From: Bacillota bacterium
Lineage (GTDB): Bacteria > Bacillota > Bacilli > Paenibacillales > Paenibacillaceae
DNA: 50,264 bases
Assembly: GCA_023460795.1 (NCBI GenBank)
Contig: JAEWPC010000001.1
Span: 1-50,264, forward strand
Direction of reading: 5' to 3'
The first letter of the stretch is position 1. Every line of letters starts with the position of its first letter. Positions 23,705 through 31,971 of this stretch are shown one piece after another. A program made the position numbers and the translations under genes. The notes under the pieces were generated by a model that saw only the letters and a list, made by a program, of their open reading frames with translations, did not search any database and was not told where the DNA came from.

Positions 23705-24895
23705 TTATTGAACACCGTGTCGATCCACGGCATCAGCGAACTGTTCAAGCGCTTGGAGCAGAAGCGAACGCGGGCAAGCGAAGTTTACCCGCAGGTGCCC
23801 CGCCCCTTGCTTGCCGAAGATCGAGCCTTCGGTGAAGGCGACCCCAGCTTGCTCGAACATCAGCTTCTTCAGCTCCTGCGGACTGTTCGAGATCGCGCTG
23901 CAATCGAGCCAGGCCATATAGGTGCCTTCCGGCGGCATCACTTTAATCTGAGGCAGACGACGGGAGACGAACTCGATCAGCGCGTTCAAGTTCCCCTCCA
24001 AGTAGACGATCAATTGGTCGAGCCACTCGTCTCCGTGCCTATAGCTGGTCTCCATCGCCGTAATGCCGAAATAGCTCTCCATATGGAGGGACAACGTCTT
24101 GAGCAGCGCGTTGTACTTGGCTCTGCGCCCCTCGTCGGCGATAATGACGGCCGCGCACTGCAAACCAGCCAGATTAAACGTCTTGCTCGGCGCGATGCAG
24201 GTTATCGTCCGCTGCGCCGCATCCTCCGACAATGAGGCGAACGGAACGTGCTTATGGCCCGGGAAGACGAGATCGTGATGAATTTCGTCCGCTACGACGA
24301 ACAGATCGTACTTGCGGGCGATGTCGGCGACGCGTTCCAGCTCTTCGCGCGTCCATACGCGTCCGCCCGGATTGTGCGGCGTGCAGAGCAGCAGCATCTT
24401 CGCGCCGTCACGGGCTTGCTGCTCGAGCAGCTCGTAATCCATGACGTAACGTCCGTCATCCTGCAAGATCAGTGCGTTATCGACGACGGTGCGTCCGTTC
24501 GATTTAATGACGTCATAGAACGGATAATAGACCGGAGATTGCAGGATGACGCTATCGCCCGGGTTGGTGAACGCGAGGACCGCCAAACTAAGCGCGGGCA
24601 CGATTCCCGGAGAGGATGACAGCCACTCCTGCTTGATGCTCCAGCCATGGCGCCTTTCGAGCCAGCCGATGATCGCGTCGTAGTAGCTCTGCGTGCGAAT
24701 CGTGTAGCCGTAGACGCCCTGTTCCGCGCGCGCCACGATGGCGTCGACCACCTCTTGCGGAGGCCGAAAATCCATGTCAGCGACCCATAAAGGCAGAATA
24801 TCCGCCCGTCCGAACAGCTTCTCGGACTGATCCCATTTATAAGAAGCTTTGCCTTTCCGGTCGATCAACTCGTCGAAATCGTATCGTATCGCCAT
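23705..24895 (-). CDS. patB: Cystathionine beta-lyase / C-S lyase PatB (MalY family)
   Basis: A PLP enzyme of fold type I that cleaves cystathionine to homocysteine. The PLP lysine is in PSKTFNLAGL (near residue 238). The domain motifs LWVADMDF, YGYT, CTPHNPGGRVW and ADEIHHDL are those of MalY/PatB proteins, and 396 aa is normal. It follows metI by 12 bp and completes a transsulfuration route from O-acetylhomoserine to homocysteine. Control is by the SAM riboswitch upstream of metA. Confidence 0.9.
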   Translation of the reverse strand: MAIRYDFDELIDRKGKASYKWDQSEKLFGRADILPLWVADMDFRPPQEVVDAIVARAEQGVYGYTIRTQSYYDAIIGWLERRHGWSIKQEWLSSSPGIVPALSLAVLAFTNPGDSVILQSPVYYPFYDVIKSNGRTVVDNALILQDDGRYVMDYELLEQQARDGAKMLLLCTPHNPGGRVWTREELERVADIARKYDLFVVADEIHHDLVFPGHKHVPFASLSEDAAQRTITCIAPSKTFNLAGLQCAAVIIADEGRRAKYNALLKTLSLHMESYFGITAMETSYRHGDEWLDQLIVYLEGNLNALIEFVSRRLPQIKVMPPEGTYMAWLDCSAISNSPQELKKLMFEQAGVAFTEGSIFGKQGAGHLRVNFACPRSLLLQALEQFADAVDRHGVQ

Positions 24896-24907
24896 GCACT
24901 CACCCTC

Positions 24908-26065
24908 TTATCCGTTAATTTCGCGTTCAGCCGCTTCGATTGCCTGTTTGAGATCCGCGATAATATCGTCGATATGCTCGATGCCGACCGAGAAGCGCAG
25001 CAGCTTGTCGTCGACGCCGACGCTCTGGCGGATTTCAAGCGGAATGTCCGCATGCGTCTGGACCGCCGGATACGTCATCAGCGACTCGACGCCGCCCAAG
25101 CTTTCCGCGAACGCGATCAGCTTAATATGGCGAAGGATCGGTTCGATCGTTCTGGCATCCTTCATCTTAAAGGAGAAAATCCCGGTGTTCCCCGACGATT
25201 GCGACTTCTGGGTCTCATAACCCGGATGCGACGGCAATCCCGGATAGAACACTTCCTGCACGGCCGGATGGGTTTGCAGCCACTCCGCCACTCGGGTCGC
25301 GTTATATTGGTGGCGTTCCATGCGAAGCGCAAGCGTCTTCATGCCCCTCATCAGCAGCCAGGCATCCTGCGCGCCTAGCACCGCTCCAATCGAATTGTGC
25401 AGGAATCCGATCTGCGCAGACAGCTCCTGGCCCTTCGTGACGATAAGTCCGGCAAGCACGTCGTTGTGGCCGCCTAGATACTTCGTCGCGCTATGGATGA
25501 CGATATCGGCGCCAAGCTCGATCGGGCGCTGAAAGTACGGCGAAAGCAGCGTATTGTCGACGATCGTGAGCAGCCCGTGCTTCCGCGCCCAAACGGATAC
25601 TTTGGCCAGATCGGTAATCATCATGAGCGGGTTCGTCGGCGTTTCGATCAGCACGGCTTTCGTGTTCGGCGTGCGCTTCGATTCGAGCGCGTCGATATCG
25701 TTCGTATCCACGTACGATGCGGTGACGCCGAACCGGGTCATGATCTTCTCGATCAAACGGTATGTACCCCCGTACAGATCGAGGGAGACGAGCAGGTGAT
25801 CGCCTTGGCTGAACATCGCGAATATCGTTTGCAGCGCGGCCATGCCGGTGCTGCACGCGAAGCCCGCATCCCCGCTTTCCAGATCGGCGATGGCGTCCTC
25901 AAGCACGGACCGGGTCGGATTCTTCGAGCGCGAATAATCGAATCCCGTGCTCTGTCCGAGCTTCGGGTGACGGAACGCGGTCGCGTTGTAGATCGGGAAA
26001 CTGACGGCTCCCGTGTCCGGATCGTTCTGCGATCCGATTTGTGCCAAACGGCTTTCGATATTCAT
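24908..26065 (-). CDS. metI: Cystathionine gamma-synthase / O-acetylhomoserine thiolyase MetI
   Basis: A PLP-dependent enzyme joining O-acetylhomoserine with cysteine (or sulfide). The Schiff-base lysine is in HSATKYLGGHNDVLAG (near residue 196), with the family motifs YSRSKNPT and ETPTNPL. The product is 385 aa. The ATG at 26065 is preferred, with GGAGG 10 nt upstream. It lies between metA (35-bp gap) and patB. The pair MetI-PatB(MetC) is also adjacent under an S-box in B. subtilis. Confidence 0.9.
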   Translation of the reverse strand: MNIESRLAQIGSQNDPDTGAVSFPIYNATAFRHPKLGQSTGFDYSRSKNPTRSVLEDAIADLESGDAGFACSTGMAALQTIFAMFSQGDHLLVSLDLYGGTYRLIEKIMTRFGVTASYVDTNDIDALESKRTPNTKAVLIETPTNPLMMITDLAKVSVWARKHGLLTIVDNTLLSPYFQRPIELGADIVIHSATKYLGGHNDVLAGLIVTKGQELSAQIGFLHNSIGAVLGAQDAWLLMRGMKTLALRMERHQYNATRVAEWLQTHPAVQEVFYPGLPSHPGYETQKSQSSGNTGIFSFKMKDARTIEPILRHIKLIAFAESLGGVESLMTYPAVQTHADIPLEIRQSVGVDDKLLRFSVGIEHIDDIIADLKQAIEAAEREING

Positions 26066-26100
26066 CTTCCCATTGCCTCCATTCGAATTAAACAAACCCT

Positions 26101-27042
26101 TCAAATTGAATAGTTCCCTACGTAAGGATTGGCCTTGCCAAGCTCGTACGGCGTTGCCTGGTACACGAAGTAGTTAAGCCAGTTCGAGAAAAGCAAGTTC
26201 GCGTGAGCCCGCCATGTCGATACCGGCATGAGGCTCGGATCGTCTTTCGGATAGTAGTTGCGTGGCACATGGATACGAAGTCCCTTGGCGACGTCGCGGT
26301 CGTATTCCCACTTGAGCGACGTCGAGTCGTATTCGGAATGGCCGGTTACGAAAATTTGCTTGCCGTCGGACGAAGCGACGATGTACACGCCCGCTTCATC
26401 GGATTCGGACAGAATGACGAGCCCGGGAACTCTCTCGATGTCTTCGCGGCGCACCTCGGTATGACGGGACTGCGGCACGAAAAATTGCTCGTCGAAGCCG
26501 CGCAGCAGCTTATCTTTCGGCATCATGACGCGGTGAGCGAACACTCCGAACATTTTCTCGTCCAAATCGTGCTTAGGAACGCCGTAATGATGGTATAACC
26601 CGGCCTGCGCACCCCAACAAATATGGAACGTCGAGGTGACGTTGTCCACGCTCCAGTCCATGATCTGCTTCAATTCTTCCCAATACGTGACTTCTTCGAA
26701 CGCCAAATGCTCGACCGGCGCGCCGGTAATGATCATGCCGTCGTATTTCTCGTCTTGGATTTCGTCGAAAGTCTTGTAGAACGTCTCCAGATGCTCGGAG
26801 GACGTATTCTTGGATACGTGCGTCTTGGGATGAAGCAACACGGCTTCCACCTGCAGCGGCGTGTTGCCGATCAGCCGCAGCAGCTGCGTCTCCGTCGTTT
26901 CCTTCGTCGGCATTAAATTCAATATCGCAATGCGCAGCGGTCGAATATCCTGATGGTAAGCTACGCTTTCGTCCATGACGAAGATGTTCTCTTCCGCTAG
27001 TACTTCCTTCGCCGGCAAGTTGTCCGGTACTTTGATCGGCAT
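26101..27042 (-). CDS. metA: Homoserine O-acetyltransferase (MetA family)
   Basis: First committed enzyme of methionine synthesis. The catalytic Cys is C142 in FHICWGAQAG, and the His/Glu pair is in VTGHSEYD. Residue 111 is Glu (TGAPVE), the position where Glu selects acetyl-CoA and Gly succinyl-CoA in characterised MetA enzymes. I therefore call this an acetyltransferase despite the family's usual 'succinyltransferase' label. That agrees with the downstream MetI. Its 313 aa is typical. The start has GGAGG upstream, and the leader carries a SAM-I riboswitch. Confidence 0.92.
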   Translation of the reverse strand: MPIKVPDNLPAKEVLAEENIFVMDESVAYHQDIRPLRIAILNLMPTKETTETQLLRLIGNTPLQVEAVLLHPKTHVSKNTSSEHLETFYKTFDEIQDEKYDGMIITGAPVEHLAFEEVTYWEELKQIMDWSVDNVTSTFHICWGAQAGLYHHYGVPKHDLDEKMFGVFAHRVMMPKDKLLRGFDEQFFVPQSRHTEVRREDIERVPGLVILSESDEAGVYIVASSDGKQIFVTGHSEYDSTSLKWEYDRDVAKGLRIHVPRNYYPKDDPSLMPVSTWRAHANLLFSNWLNYFVYQATPYELGKANPYVGNYSI

Positions 27043-27075
27043 GTTCGTTCCTCCCTGCTCTAATTTCTGATGGCA

Positions 27076-27107
27076 TAATAAAAACGACCCTAACTAAGAA
27101 GGGTCGT
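27076..27107 (-). terminator. Riboswitch expression-platform terminator
   Basis: ACGACCCT (27084-27091) pairs with AGGGTCGT (27100-27107). On the minus strand the stem is followed by TTTTTATTAT. It is about 35 bp before the metA start. Confidence 0.9.
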
Positions 27108-27247
27108 GTAACAGGTAACGTACGCGGCGCCCTTCTCATCTGTCAGAAACATCGCTGTTTCCGCAAGAATTAGCACCGTGCGTCTTGGGTGACGCCGGTT
27201 GCCGGGCTTCATCGGGCTAGTCCCTCCGCCTGCTCTTGATAAGATGG
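27080..27247 (-). promoter_or_regulatory. SAM-I (S-box) riboswitch controlling metA-metI-patB
   Basis: On the minus strand the aptamer runs from ATCAAGAG (about 27241) through GGAGGGACT, GATGAAGCCCGGCAACC and GGTGCTAATTC to GATGAGAAGG (27131). These are the conserved S-box elements in order. P1 forms between CTTATC and GATGAG. The 3' side of P1 (27130-27136) can instead pair with the 5' arm of the terminator (27097-27103), giving an antiterminator. Binding of SAM should therefore free the terminator and switch the operon off. Confidence 0.95.
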
Positions 27248-27283
27248 CAAAACTCGTTTTCAGTTGTAGGTTAAACTAACCTT

Positions 27284-27312
27284 AATGTACCCGAAATCTC
27301 TGGACCCGTCAA
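27284..27312 (-). promoter_or_regulatory. Sigma-A promoter of metA operon
   Basis: On the minus strand, TTGACG (-35, 27307-27312) and TACATT (-10, 27284-27289) are 17 bp apart. Transcription would start about 30 bp before the S-box. A 15-bp palindromic stretch, AGGTTA and TAACCT around AAC (27268-27282), lies at the start point and could be an extra operator. Confidence 0.6.
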
Positions 27313-27349
27313 GCCGCCGGACAACACGCGACGCTGTCGTATTTTCTCC

Positions 27350-27379
27350 TTGAAAGGGGGCTGGGGTGAGGATTATACT
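27350..27379 (+). promoter_or_regulatory. Sigma-A promoter upstream of small ORF and corA
   Basis: TTGAAA (27350-27355) and TATACT (27374-27379) are 18 bp apart. It reads into the 37-aa ORF and then corA. Confidence 0.55.
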
Positions 27380-27437
27380 TATCACGTTAACCGCGCGGTA
27401 CGAGCGCGACATGAACGGAGAAAAGGGGGAAGCCGCA

Positions 27438-27551
27438 ATGGAAGGCGATACGCCCAGTCCTAATGGGAGCATCAGCTATATGAACGCAGGATGGTATTCC
27501 GATTATGCGCAGGGAAACCTTCTAGACCCGGCTTCTTCGCCGGCCTGGTAA
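27438..27551 (+). CDS. Possible 37-aa small protein upstream of corA
   Basis: An ATG at 27438 preceded by a purine-rich SD (AAAAGGGGGAAG) opens a 37-codon frame. The product starts MEGDTPSPNGS, contains many Tyr, Trp, Ser and Pro residues, and has no membrane helix. A good promoter lies 60 bp upstream and corA begins 76 bp downstream with its own SD. It could be a small protein, or a leader peptide whose translation affects corA. A longer in-frame start at 27411 lacks an SD. I recognise no family. Confidence 0.45.
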   Translation: MEGDTPSPNGSISYMNAGWYSDYAQGNLLDPASSPAW

Positions 27552-27627
27552 GGCTTTCCCGTTCACACGCGGATGTCGTCCTGCATGAACGTTCGAATCT
27601 CAGCGATCATGCGAAGGAGCGAATCCT

Positions 27628-28563
27628 ATGAAAATCAGGCTCGTAAACAACGGCGTATTCACGCCGATCGAGGATATTAACGAAACGCTGCTGCCGCCGT
27701 CCAGCGGCTTCTACTGGATCGACGCCGACATTGACGATCTTATCGTGCTGCAGCCTTTGTTCGGCTTGCACGATCTGGCCGTCGAGGACTGCATGCAGGA
27801 GGAAGAGCAGCGCCCCAAGCTTGAAATTTACGAGAACCAGTATTTCCTTGTTATCAATAGCATCCGGTTCGACGACGAAGAAATTTTCTTGCGCGCGCTG
27901 AATATTTTCCTCGGCCGTCATTATTTGATTACCGTCACGCGCACGAAGATCAACGAGCTGCGTAGCGTTAAGCCGCTTCTATGGGAGCAAGAGGTTAATA
28001 CGGCAGACCGCTTCCTCTACCATCTCGTCGACCTTGTCGTCGACAACTACTTCTCCGTAGGCGACCGAATCGAGGCGCGAATCGAAAGTCTCGAGGAAGA
28101 TATCCTTATGCATACGAAGAAGTCCCACCTGACGGAGATCATCGGTCTGCGAAGCGAAATTCTGTGGCTGAAGAAGGTGCTCGGACCGCAGCGCGACGTG
28201 ATCAGCACGCTGAACCGCAAAGAGCTTCGGCTCATCGACGACCAGCTTCAGAAGTATTTCGGCGACATTCACGAGAACGCCGTTAAGATCTCCGAGACGT
28301 TCGAGACGTACCGCGATCTCATGGCGAACTTGCGAGAAGCGTATCAGTCGAGCTTGGCGAACCGGGCGAACGAAATTATGCGCGTCTTCACTGCTTTAAC
28401 GACGATCTTCATGCCTCTTACTTTCATAACGGGAATCTACGGGATGAACTTCGATTTCATACCCGGCATGCATTATCAATCCGGCTCGATCGTACTGCTT
28501 GTTCTCATGGCGTTCATCGGCGTCGGGATGTTCTATCTGTTCCGCAAGAAGGATTGGCTATGA
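27628..28563 (+). CDS. corA: CorA-type Mg2+/divalent cation channel
   Basis: A 311-aa pentameric membrane transporter for Mg2+ (or Co2+/Ni2+). The long cytoplasmic N-terminal domain (about 1-245) ends in the stalk helix, followed by two membrane helices. The first ends with the pore signature YGMNF, and the short external loop has no acidic MPEL but D-F-I-P-G-M. The C-terminus FRKKDWL is typical. The ATG follows GAAGGAG. I see no M-box riboswitch in the leader. Confidence 0.92.
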   Translation: MKIRLVNNGVFTPIEDINETLLPPSSGFYWIDADIDDLIVLQPLFGLHDLAVEDCMQEEEQRPKLEIYENQYFLVINSIRFDDEEIFLRALNIFLGRHYLITVTRTKINELRSVKPLLWEQEVNTADRFLYHLVDLVVDNYFSVGDRIEARIESLEEDILMHTKKSHLTEIIGLRSEILWLKKVLGPQRDVISTLNRKELRLIDDQLQKYFGDIHENAVKISETFETYRDLMANLREAYQSSLANRANEIMRVFTALTTIFMPLTFITGIYGMNFDFIPGMHYQSGSIVLLVLMAFIGVGMFYLFRKKDWL

Positions 28564-28569
28564 CGGAAC

Positions 28570-28623
28570 GAAATAAGGAGCAAGGAATTCGCGGCTTTGG
28601 CGAATATCCTTGCTCCTTATTTC
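28570..28623. terminator. Long bidirectional terminator between corA and MATE gene
   Basis: About 22 bp of pairing: AATAAGGAGCAAGGA plus ATTCGC on the left, and GCGAAT plus TCCTTGCTCCTTATT on the right, with one bulged A. The A/T flanks serve both convergent genes. Confidence 0.85.
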
Positions 28624-28625
28624 GT

Positions 28626-30011
28626 TTATACCGATATCCCCGCTTGAGTAGCGCCGATGCCGTCCAGCTTCGGACCGGCCTGCTCGGCAAGCTTGCCGGA
28701 TCTCCGGTGCTTGCGCCAGCGGAACCACATGACGATGCCCCGGGTATATTCGTCGAGGATCATGCCGACGTATACGCCGTACAGCCCCCACTCCATGGAT
28801 AAGCCCAGCGCGTAGGACAGCCCGAATGCGAGAATCCACATGCACGGCAGCGAGATCATCATCGAGTACCGGGCGTCGCCGATCGCGCTGACCGATTGCC
28901 CGAGCGCCATGTTCAGCATCTTGCCCGGCTGCAGGATCAGATTGAGCCACAGCAGCTTAATCGCCGTGTCGATAATCCAAGCGTCTTCGGTGAAGTAGTT
29001 CAGGATCGGCTCGCGGAACACGAGCATGATGCCGGTATTCAGCGTCACGAGGAGCAAGCCGATCCCGAGCGCGCGGTAACAGCTCGTATACGCTTCCTTC
29101 AGCTTCCCTGCCCCGAAGAAGTAAGCGACTTGGATTTGCGCGGCGATGGACAGCGACCAGCCGACCGTGAACGCGAACGATTCCATCGTATTCATGTACG
29201 TCCTGGCCGCGAGCTCGTTCGTGCCCATTATCCCGATGATGCTGAAGATCGCCAGCTGGGATAACGTCCAAGACGCGCCGTTCAAGCTCATCGGCCAGCC
29301 GAGGCGCAGCACGTCCTTGAGCAATCTTGCCTTGACTTGCAGAAACTCTCTCCAAGCGATCTTCGATCCGAAGGCGTGCCGGAACAGTCTTAGCAGCACG
29401 AGCGCTCCGAGCAATCTGACGATAACCGTCGAGATCGCGACGCCGGTAAGCCCCCACTTCGGAAATCCAAGCGTACCGAATATAAAGCAGGCATTCAGGA
29501 TGACGTGCAGAATGTTCATGCCGAACGCGATATACATCGGCGATTTCGTATCGCCCGTATTGCGCACGCATGTGCTTAGCGCCACGTTAAGCGCGGTCAG
29601 AATCATGCCCGCGCCGACGATCGACATGTAGTCGTCGGCGAGCGGCAAGATCTCCGTAGGCACGTTAAGCGCCTCCGCCAGCGTACCCGCGGAGAAGAAG
29701 ATCGACACGCTGACGATGACGCCGATGATGCTCGTAATCATAATCGCCATCGTGCCTAGCATGCGGGCGTCTCGATGCTGCCCGGCGCCGAGACGTTGCG
29801 CGATCAAGATGCCCGCTCCGCTCGTGACGAGCATGAAAACGACCATTACCGCGTTGAAAAATTGGTTCGCAAAGCCGACGACGGCTACCGCATCGTTGGA
29901 GATGCGGCTCACCATCAGGGTATCGGCCGTTCCGATCGCGAATTGCAGGAACATCTCGATCATGATCGGCCAGGATAACGTCCATAAGGACATTCGGGAA
30001 TCGCTTTTCAT
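28626..30011 (-). CDS. MATE-family multidrug/Na+ exporter
   Basis: A 461-aa protein with 12 hydrophobic helices in two similar halves, of the MATE exporter superfamily (NorM/DinF-like). The N-terminal helix reads LSWPIMIEMFLQFAIGTADTLMVSRIS, with the typical conserved Asp, and both halves begin with W-P-(I/M). These transporters expel cationic or planar compounds in exchange for Na+ or H+; no substrate can be read from the sequence. It is convergent with corA and appears monocistronic. Confidence 0.88.
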   Translation of the reverse strand: MKSDSRMSLWTLSWPIMIEMFLQFAIGTADTLMVSRISNDAVAVVGFANQFFNAVMVVFMLVTSGAGILIAQRLGAGQHRDARMLGTMAIMITSIIGVIVSVSIFFSAGTLAEALNVPTEILPLADDYMSIVGAGMILTALNVALSTCVRNTGDTKSPMYIAFGMNILHVILNACFIFGTLGFPKWGLTGVAISTVIVRLLGALVLLRLFRHAFGSKIAWREFLQVKARLLKDVLRLGWPMSLNGASWTLSQLAIFSIIGIMGTNELAARTYMNTMESFAFTVGWSLSIAAQIQVAYFFGAGKLKEAYTSCYRALGIGLLLVTLNTGIMLVFREPILNYFTEDAWIIDTAIKLLWLNLILQPGKMLNMALGQSVSAIGDARYSMMISLPCMWILAFGLSYALGLSMEWGLYGVYVGMILDEYTRGIVMWFRWRKHRRSGKLAEQAGPKLDGIGATQAGISV

Positions 30012-30127
30012 TATGTTAGAAGCCTCCGGTGTACTTTTCGCAGTTCCTGCCTACTATAACACGCGAGCAGATGCCGACTGAAGGTAACACAGCTTCCATA
30101 TTGACGTAAACGATCCCGTATCCGTTC

Positions 30128-31132
30128 TTATATCGCCGTTCTGCTCGTTCGGCGGAACCGAATCCGCGCCATTCTCAGCTTTACGTACTGTCGCTCCGTT
30201 TCTTGTTCATTCGTGCGAACGTCTCCGTAAACCTTGCGAAGGAGCGGCTTGAGGTACTTGTCGCCCAGCTCGCCGAGCGCGGAATCGATCTGCTTGACCT
30301 CTTCGTCCGTCAGCCCGGACAATTCTTGGTTCACGACGGTCAGAACGTCGTACCCCTCCTCGTCGAGCCTCTCGATTCTTTCGACCAGCGTCCGGCGCGG
30401 GCAATTCAGCTCGGCTTCAAGCTGCTCTAGCGTCCGGCCGTCCCGGATGCCGAATAGCAAAGCGCGCTTCTCTCGCACGGCAGTCAGGGCCTTCCCGTGC
30501 TTCTCTTCCTTCTGGCTGAACAACCAGACGGACAACTGCTCGGCCGACACGGCTTCGGGTACCCAGCCCGACAGCGGATACTGGTGCTTCCGCTCTACGT
30601 CCTTCAACACGTCGATCAGCTCTCCGCCGTATTTGTCCGCCTTCGCTTTGCCGAAGCCGGGAATTTCGAGCAGCTCCTCGACCGTCCGGGGCAAGTAGAC
30701 GGCCAGCATCTGCAACTCCCGGTTCGTCGCGATCAAGTAGGCCGACTTCTTCTCCGCGGACGCCTTCGAACGCCGCCACAGTCTCAGCTTGTCCACCGTC
30801 TCGCCCGCCTCTTGCATGTCCGCGTAGCATTGCAGCAGCTGCGGCAGCGCAGGACGGCGCTCCCAGAACGGCGTATCCTCCAGCATGCCGTCGATCAGCG
30901 GCCTGAAGCCTTGTCTCATCTTCCCGGCAACGCCGTGCCGGAAGGCGGCAAGCAGCTCTTCCCAGCTCATTCCTTCATACCAGACGTCTTCTTCAGCGGT
31001 TTCGGTCGCTTCCGCGGACCGCCATCCCGCGTTCCAGACGCCCTGCTGCTCTCCGATGAATACGTGCGCCCGGTCCTCCTGTCCGTCCTGCATGGCCACC
31101 CTTTCGAATTGATTCAGAAATACGATGTTCAT
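30128..31132 (-). CDS. HRDC-domain protein, possible nucleic-acid binding
   Basis: A 334-aa protein. An HRDC domain spans about residues 120-185: W-R-R-S-K-A-S-A-E-K-K-S-A-Y, then L-P-R-T-V-E-E-L-L-E-I-P-G-F-G-K-A-K. That domain is found at the C-terminus of RecQ helicases and RNase D. No helicase or nuclease domain is present. A C-terminal helix-turn-helix-like section (LEQLEAELNCPRRTLVERIERLDEEGY) follows, as in the tail of some RecQ proteins. The product is therefore like a detached RecQ tail with its own N-terminal domain. The start at 31132 has GGAGG upstream; the longer frame would cross the hairpin at 31221. Confidence 0.75.
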   Translation of the reverse strand: MNIVFLNQFERVAMQDGQEDRAHVFIGEQQGVWNAGWRSAEATETAEEDVWYEGMSWEELLAAFRHGVAGKMRQGFRPLIDGMLEDTPFWERRPALPQLLQCYADMQEAGETVDKLRLWRRSKASAEKKSAYLIATNRELQMLAVYLPRTVEELLEIPGFGKAKADKYGGELIDVLKDVERKHQYPLSGWVPEAVSAEQLSVWLFSQKEEKHGKALTAVREKRALLFGIRDGRTLEQLEAELNCPRRTLVERIERLDEEGYDVLTVVNQELSGLTDEEVKQIDSALGELGDKYLKPLLRKVYGDVRTNEQETERQYVKLRMARIRFRRTSRTAI

Positions 31133-31220
31133 CTTGTGCTCCTCCTCATGCCGTACGACGGCTATATAGTCGTTCAAGCCGCGGCGTCCGGAGGAGGAGG
31201 CCCGATGTCTGTAACGCAAA

Positions 31221-31256
31221 GAAGCACCCCCCGCCGAATCGGCGATGAGGTGCTTC
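31221..31256. promoter_or_regulatory. Stable hairpin in the HRDC gene leader
   Basis: GAAGCACC (31221-31228) pairs with GGTGCTTC (31249-31256), with an inner GCCG/CGGC stem. On the minus strand it is followed by TTTGCG, about 90 bp before the HRDC start. It could be an attenuator, a terminator of a short RNA, or an mRNA-stability element. Confidence 0.45.
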
Positions 31257-31305
31257 CTCTCTCCTGCTAAACCTGAACAATTCAAACATATCAAAATTGT
31301 TAACG

Positions 31306-31335
31306 TTAGGCAATACCCTCTAGTTGCTTTATAAT
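31306..31335 (+). promoter_or_regulatory. Probable sigma-A promoter of SAV0927-like gene
   Basis: A perfect TATAAT (31330-31335) with a weak -35 (TTAGGC, 31306-31311) at 18 bp. It lies 38 bp before the start codon. Confidence 0.5.
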
Positions 31336-31372
31336 GGGGACAGCGACTTGCGCCAAGGAGGACTCATCCGCG

Positions 31373-31663
31373 ATGAAAGATTTCGATTTCCTGTCCGATT
31401 CCACCGAGCAGACGTCAACACGCTTCGTGACGTTCATCACGCCTAGCTTGAAGCGATTCGATCTGGCGATTCTGACGACGAACCGATTCTACGGCAAGAA
31501 GCTCGTCACCGACCTGCAGTTCGGCCGGAGCGCCATTCTAGGACCGGACGATCTCGAGGAGGAAGGCGTGCTCGAATCCGTCTTCCGCATTACCGAAGAG
31601 GAAGCCGGGGAGCTCGCCCAGTTCCTCGTGCTCGTGCTCGGAGCCGTTAACTTCACCGACTAA
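31373..31663 (+). CDS. DUF3055/SAV0927-like small protein
   Basis: A 96-aa soluble protein resembling the DUF3055 (SAV0927-like) family of Firmicutes, function unknown. Visible features are TRFVTFITPSLKRFDLAILTTNRFYGKKLVTDLQ, then GRSAILGPDDLEEEG, and an acidic C-terminal helix ending at VNFTD. The start at 31373 follows AAGGAGGA with about 11 nt spacing; the longer frame overlaps the promoter. It is followed 59 bp later by another small gene on the same strand. Confidence 0.7.
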   Translation: MKDFDFLSDSTEQTSTRFVTFITPSLKRFDLAILTTNRFYGKKLVTDLQFGRSAILGPDDLEEEGVLESVFRITEEEAGELAQFLVLVLGAVNFTD

Positions 31664-31722
31664 GCCCGCGGCGTTCGGGGCATCCTGTGTGGAAACTCAA
31701 CCAACACTAGGGAGGTTTCCGC

Positions 31723-31971
31723 ATGTTACGGTTCCGTTCGAGGAAAAGCCAAAGACCGGTCGAAGACGACGTCATGATCGAGAAAGTTCGGGTGGAGCTA
31801 GCCAGCGAAGAGTTTCCGGAAGGCCCATACGGAGCCGCCATTCCTTCGCCCTCGCTAGGGAAGAGCACGCCGTGGAGGGATAACCAGAGCGCCGCGAATC
31901 CCTACGATTACGAGAACAAGCAGCTCCATGAAGATTTAGAACGGGTATATCCGGGCGATAAAGACGCCTAG
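31723..31971 (+). CDS. Hypothetical protein, 82 aa
   Basis: No family recognised. The protein starts with a basic segment (MLRFRSRKSQR). The middle, V-E-L-A-S-E-E-F-P-E-G-P-Y-G-A-A, is followed by a Pro/Ser/Asn-rich stretch and an acidic end, without membrane helix or cysteines. The ATG has a strong SD (GGGAGG, 10 nt upstream), so it is very likely translated. Its stop codon overlaps the stop of the convergent glycosidase-domain gene within CTAG, leaving no room for a terminator between the two. Confidence 0.7.
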   Translation: MLRFRSRKSQRPVEDDVMIEKVRVELASEEFPEGPYGAAIPSPSLGKSTPWRDNQSAANPYDYENKQLHEDLERVYPGDKDA

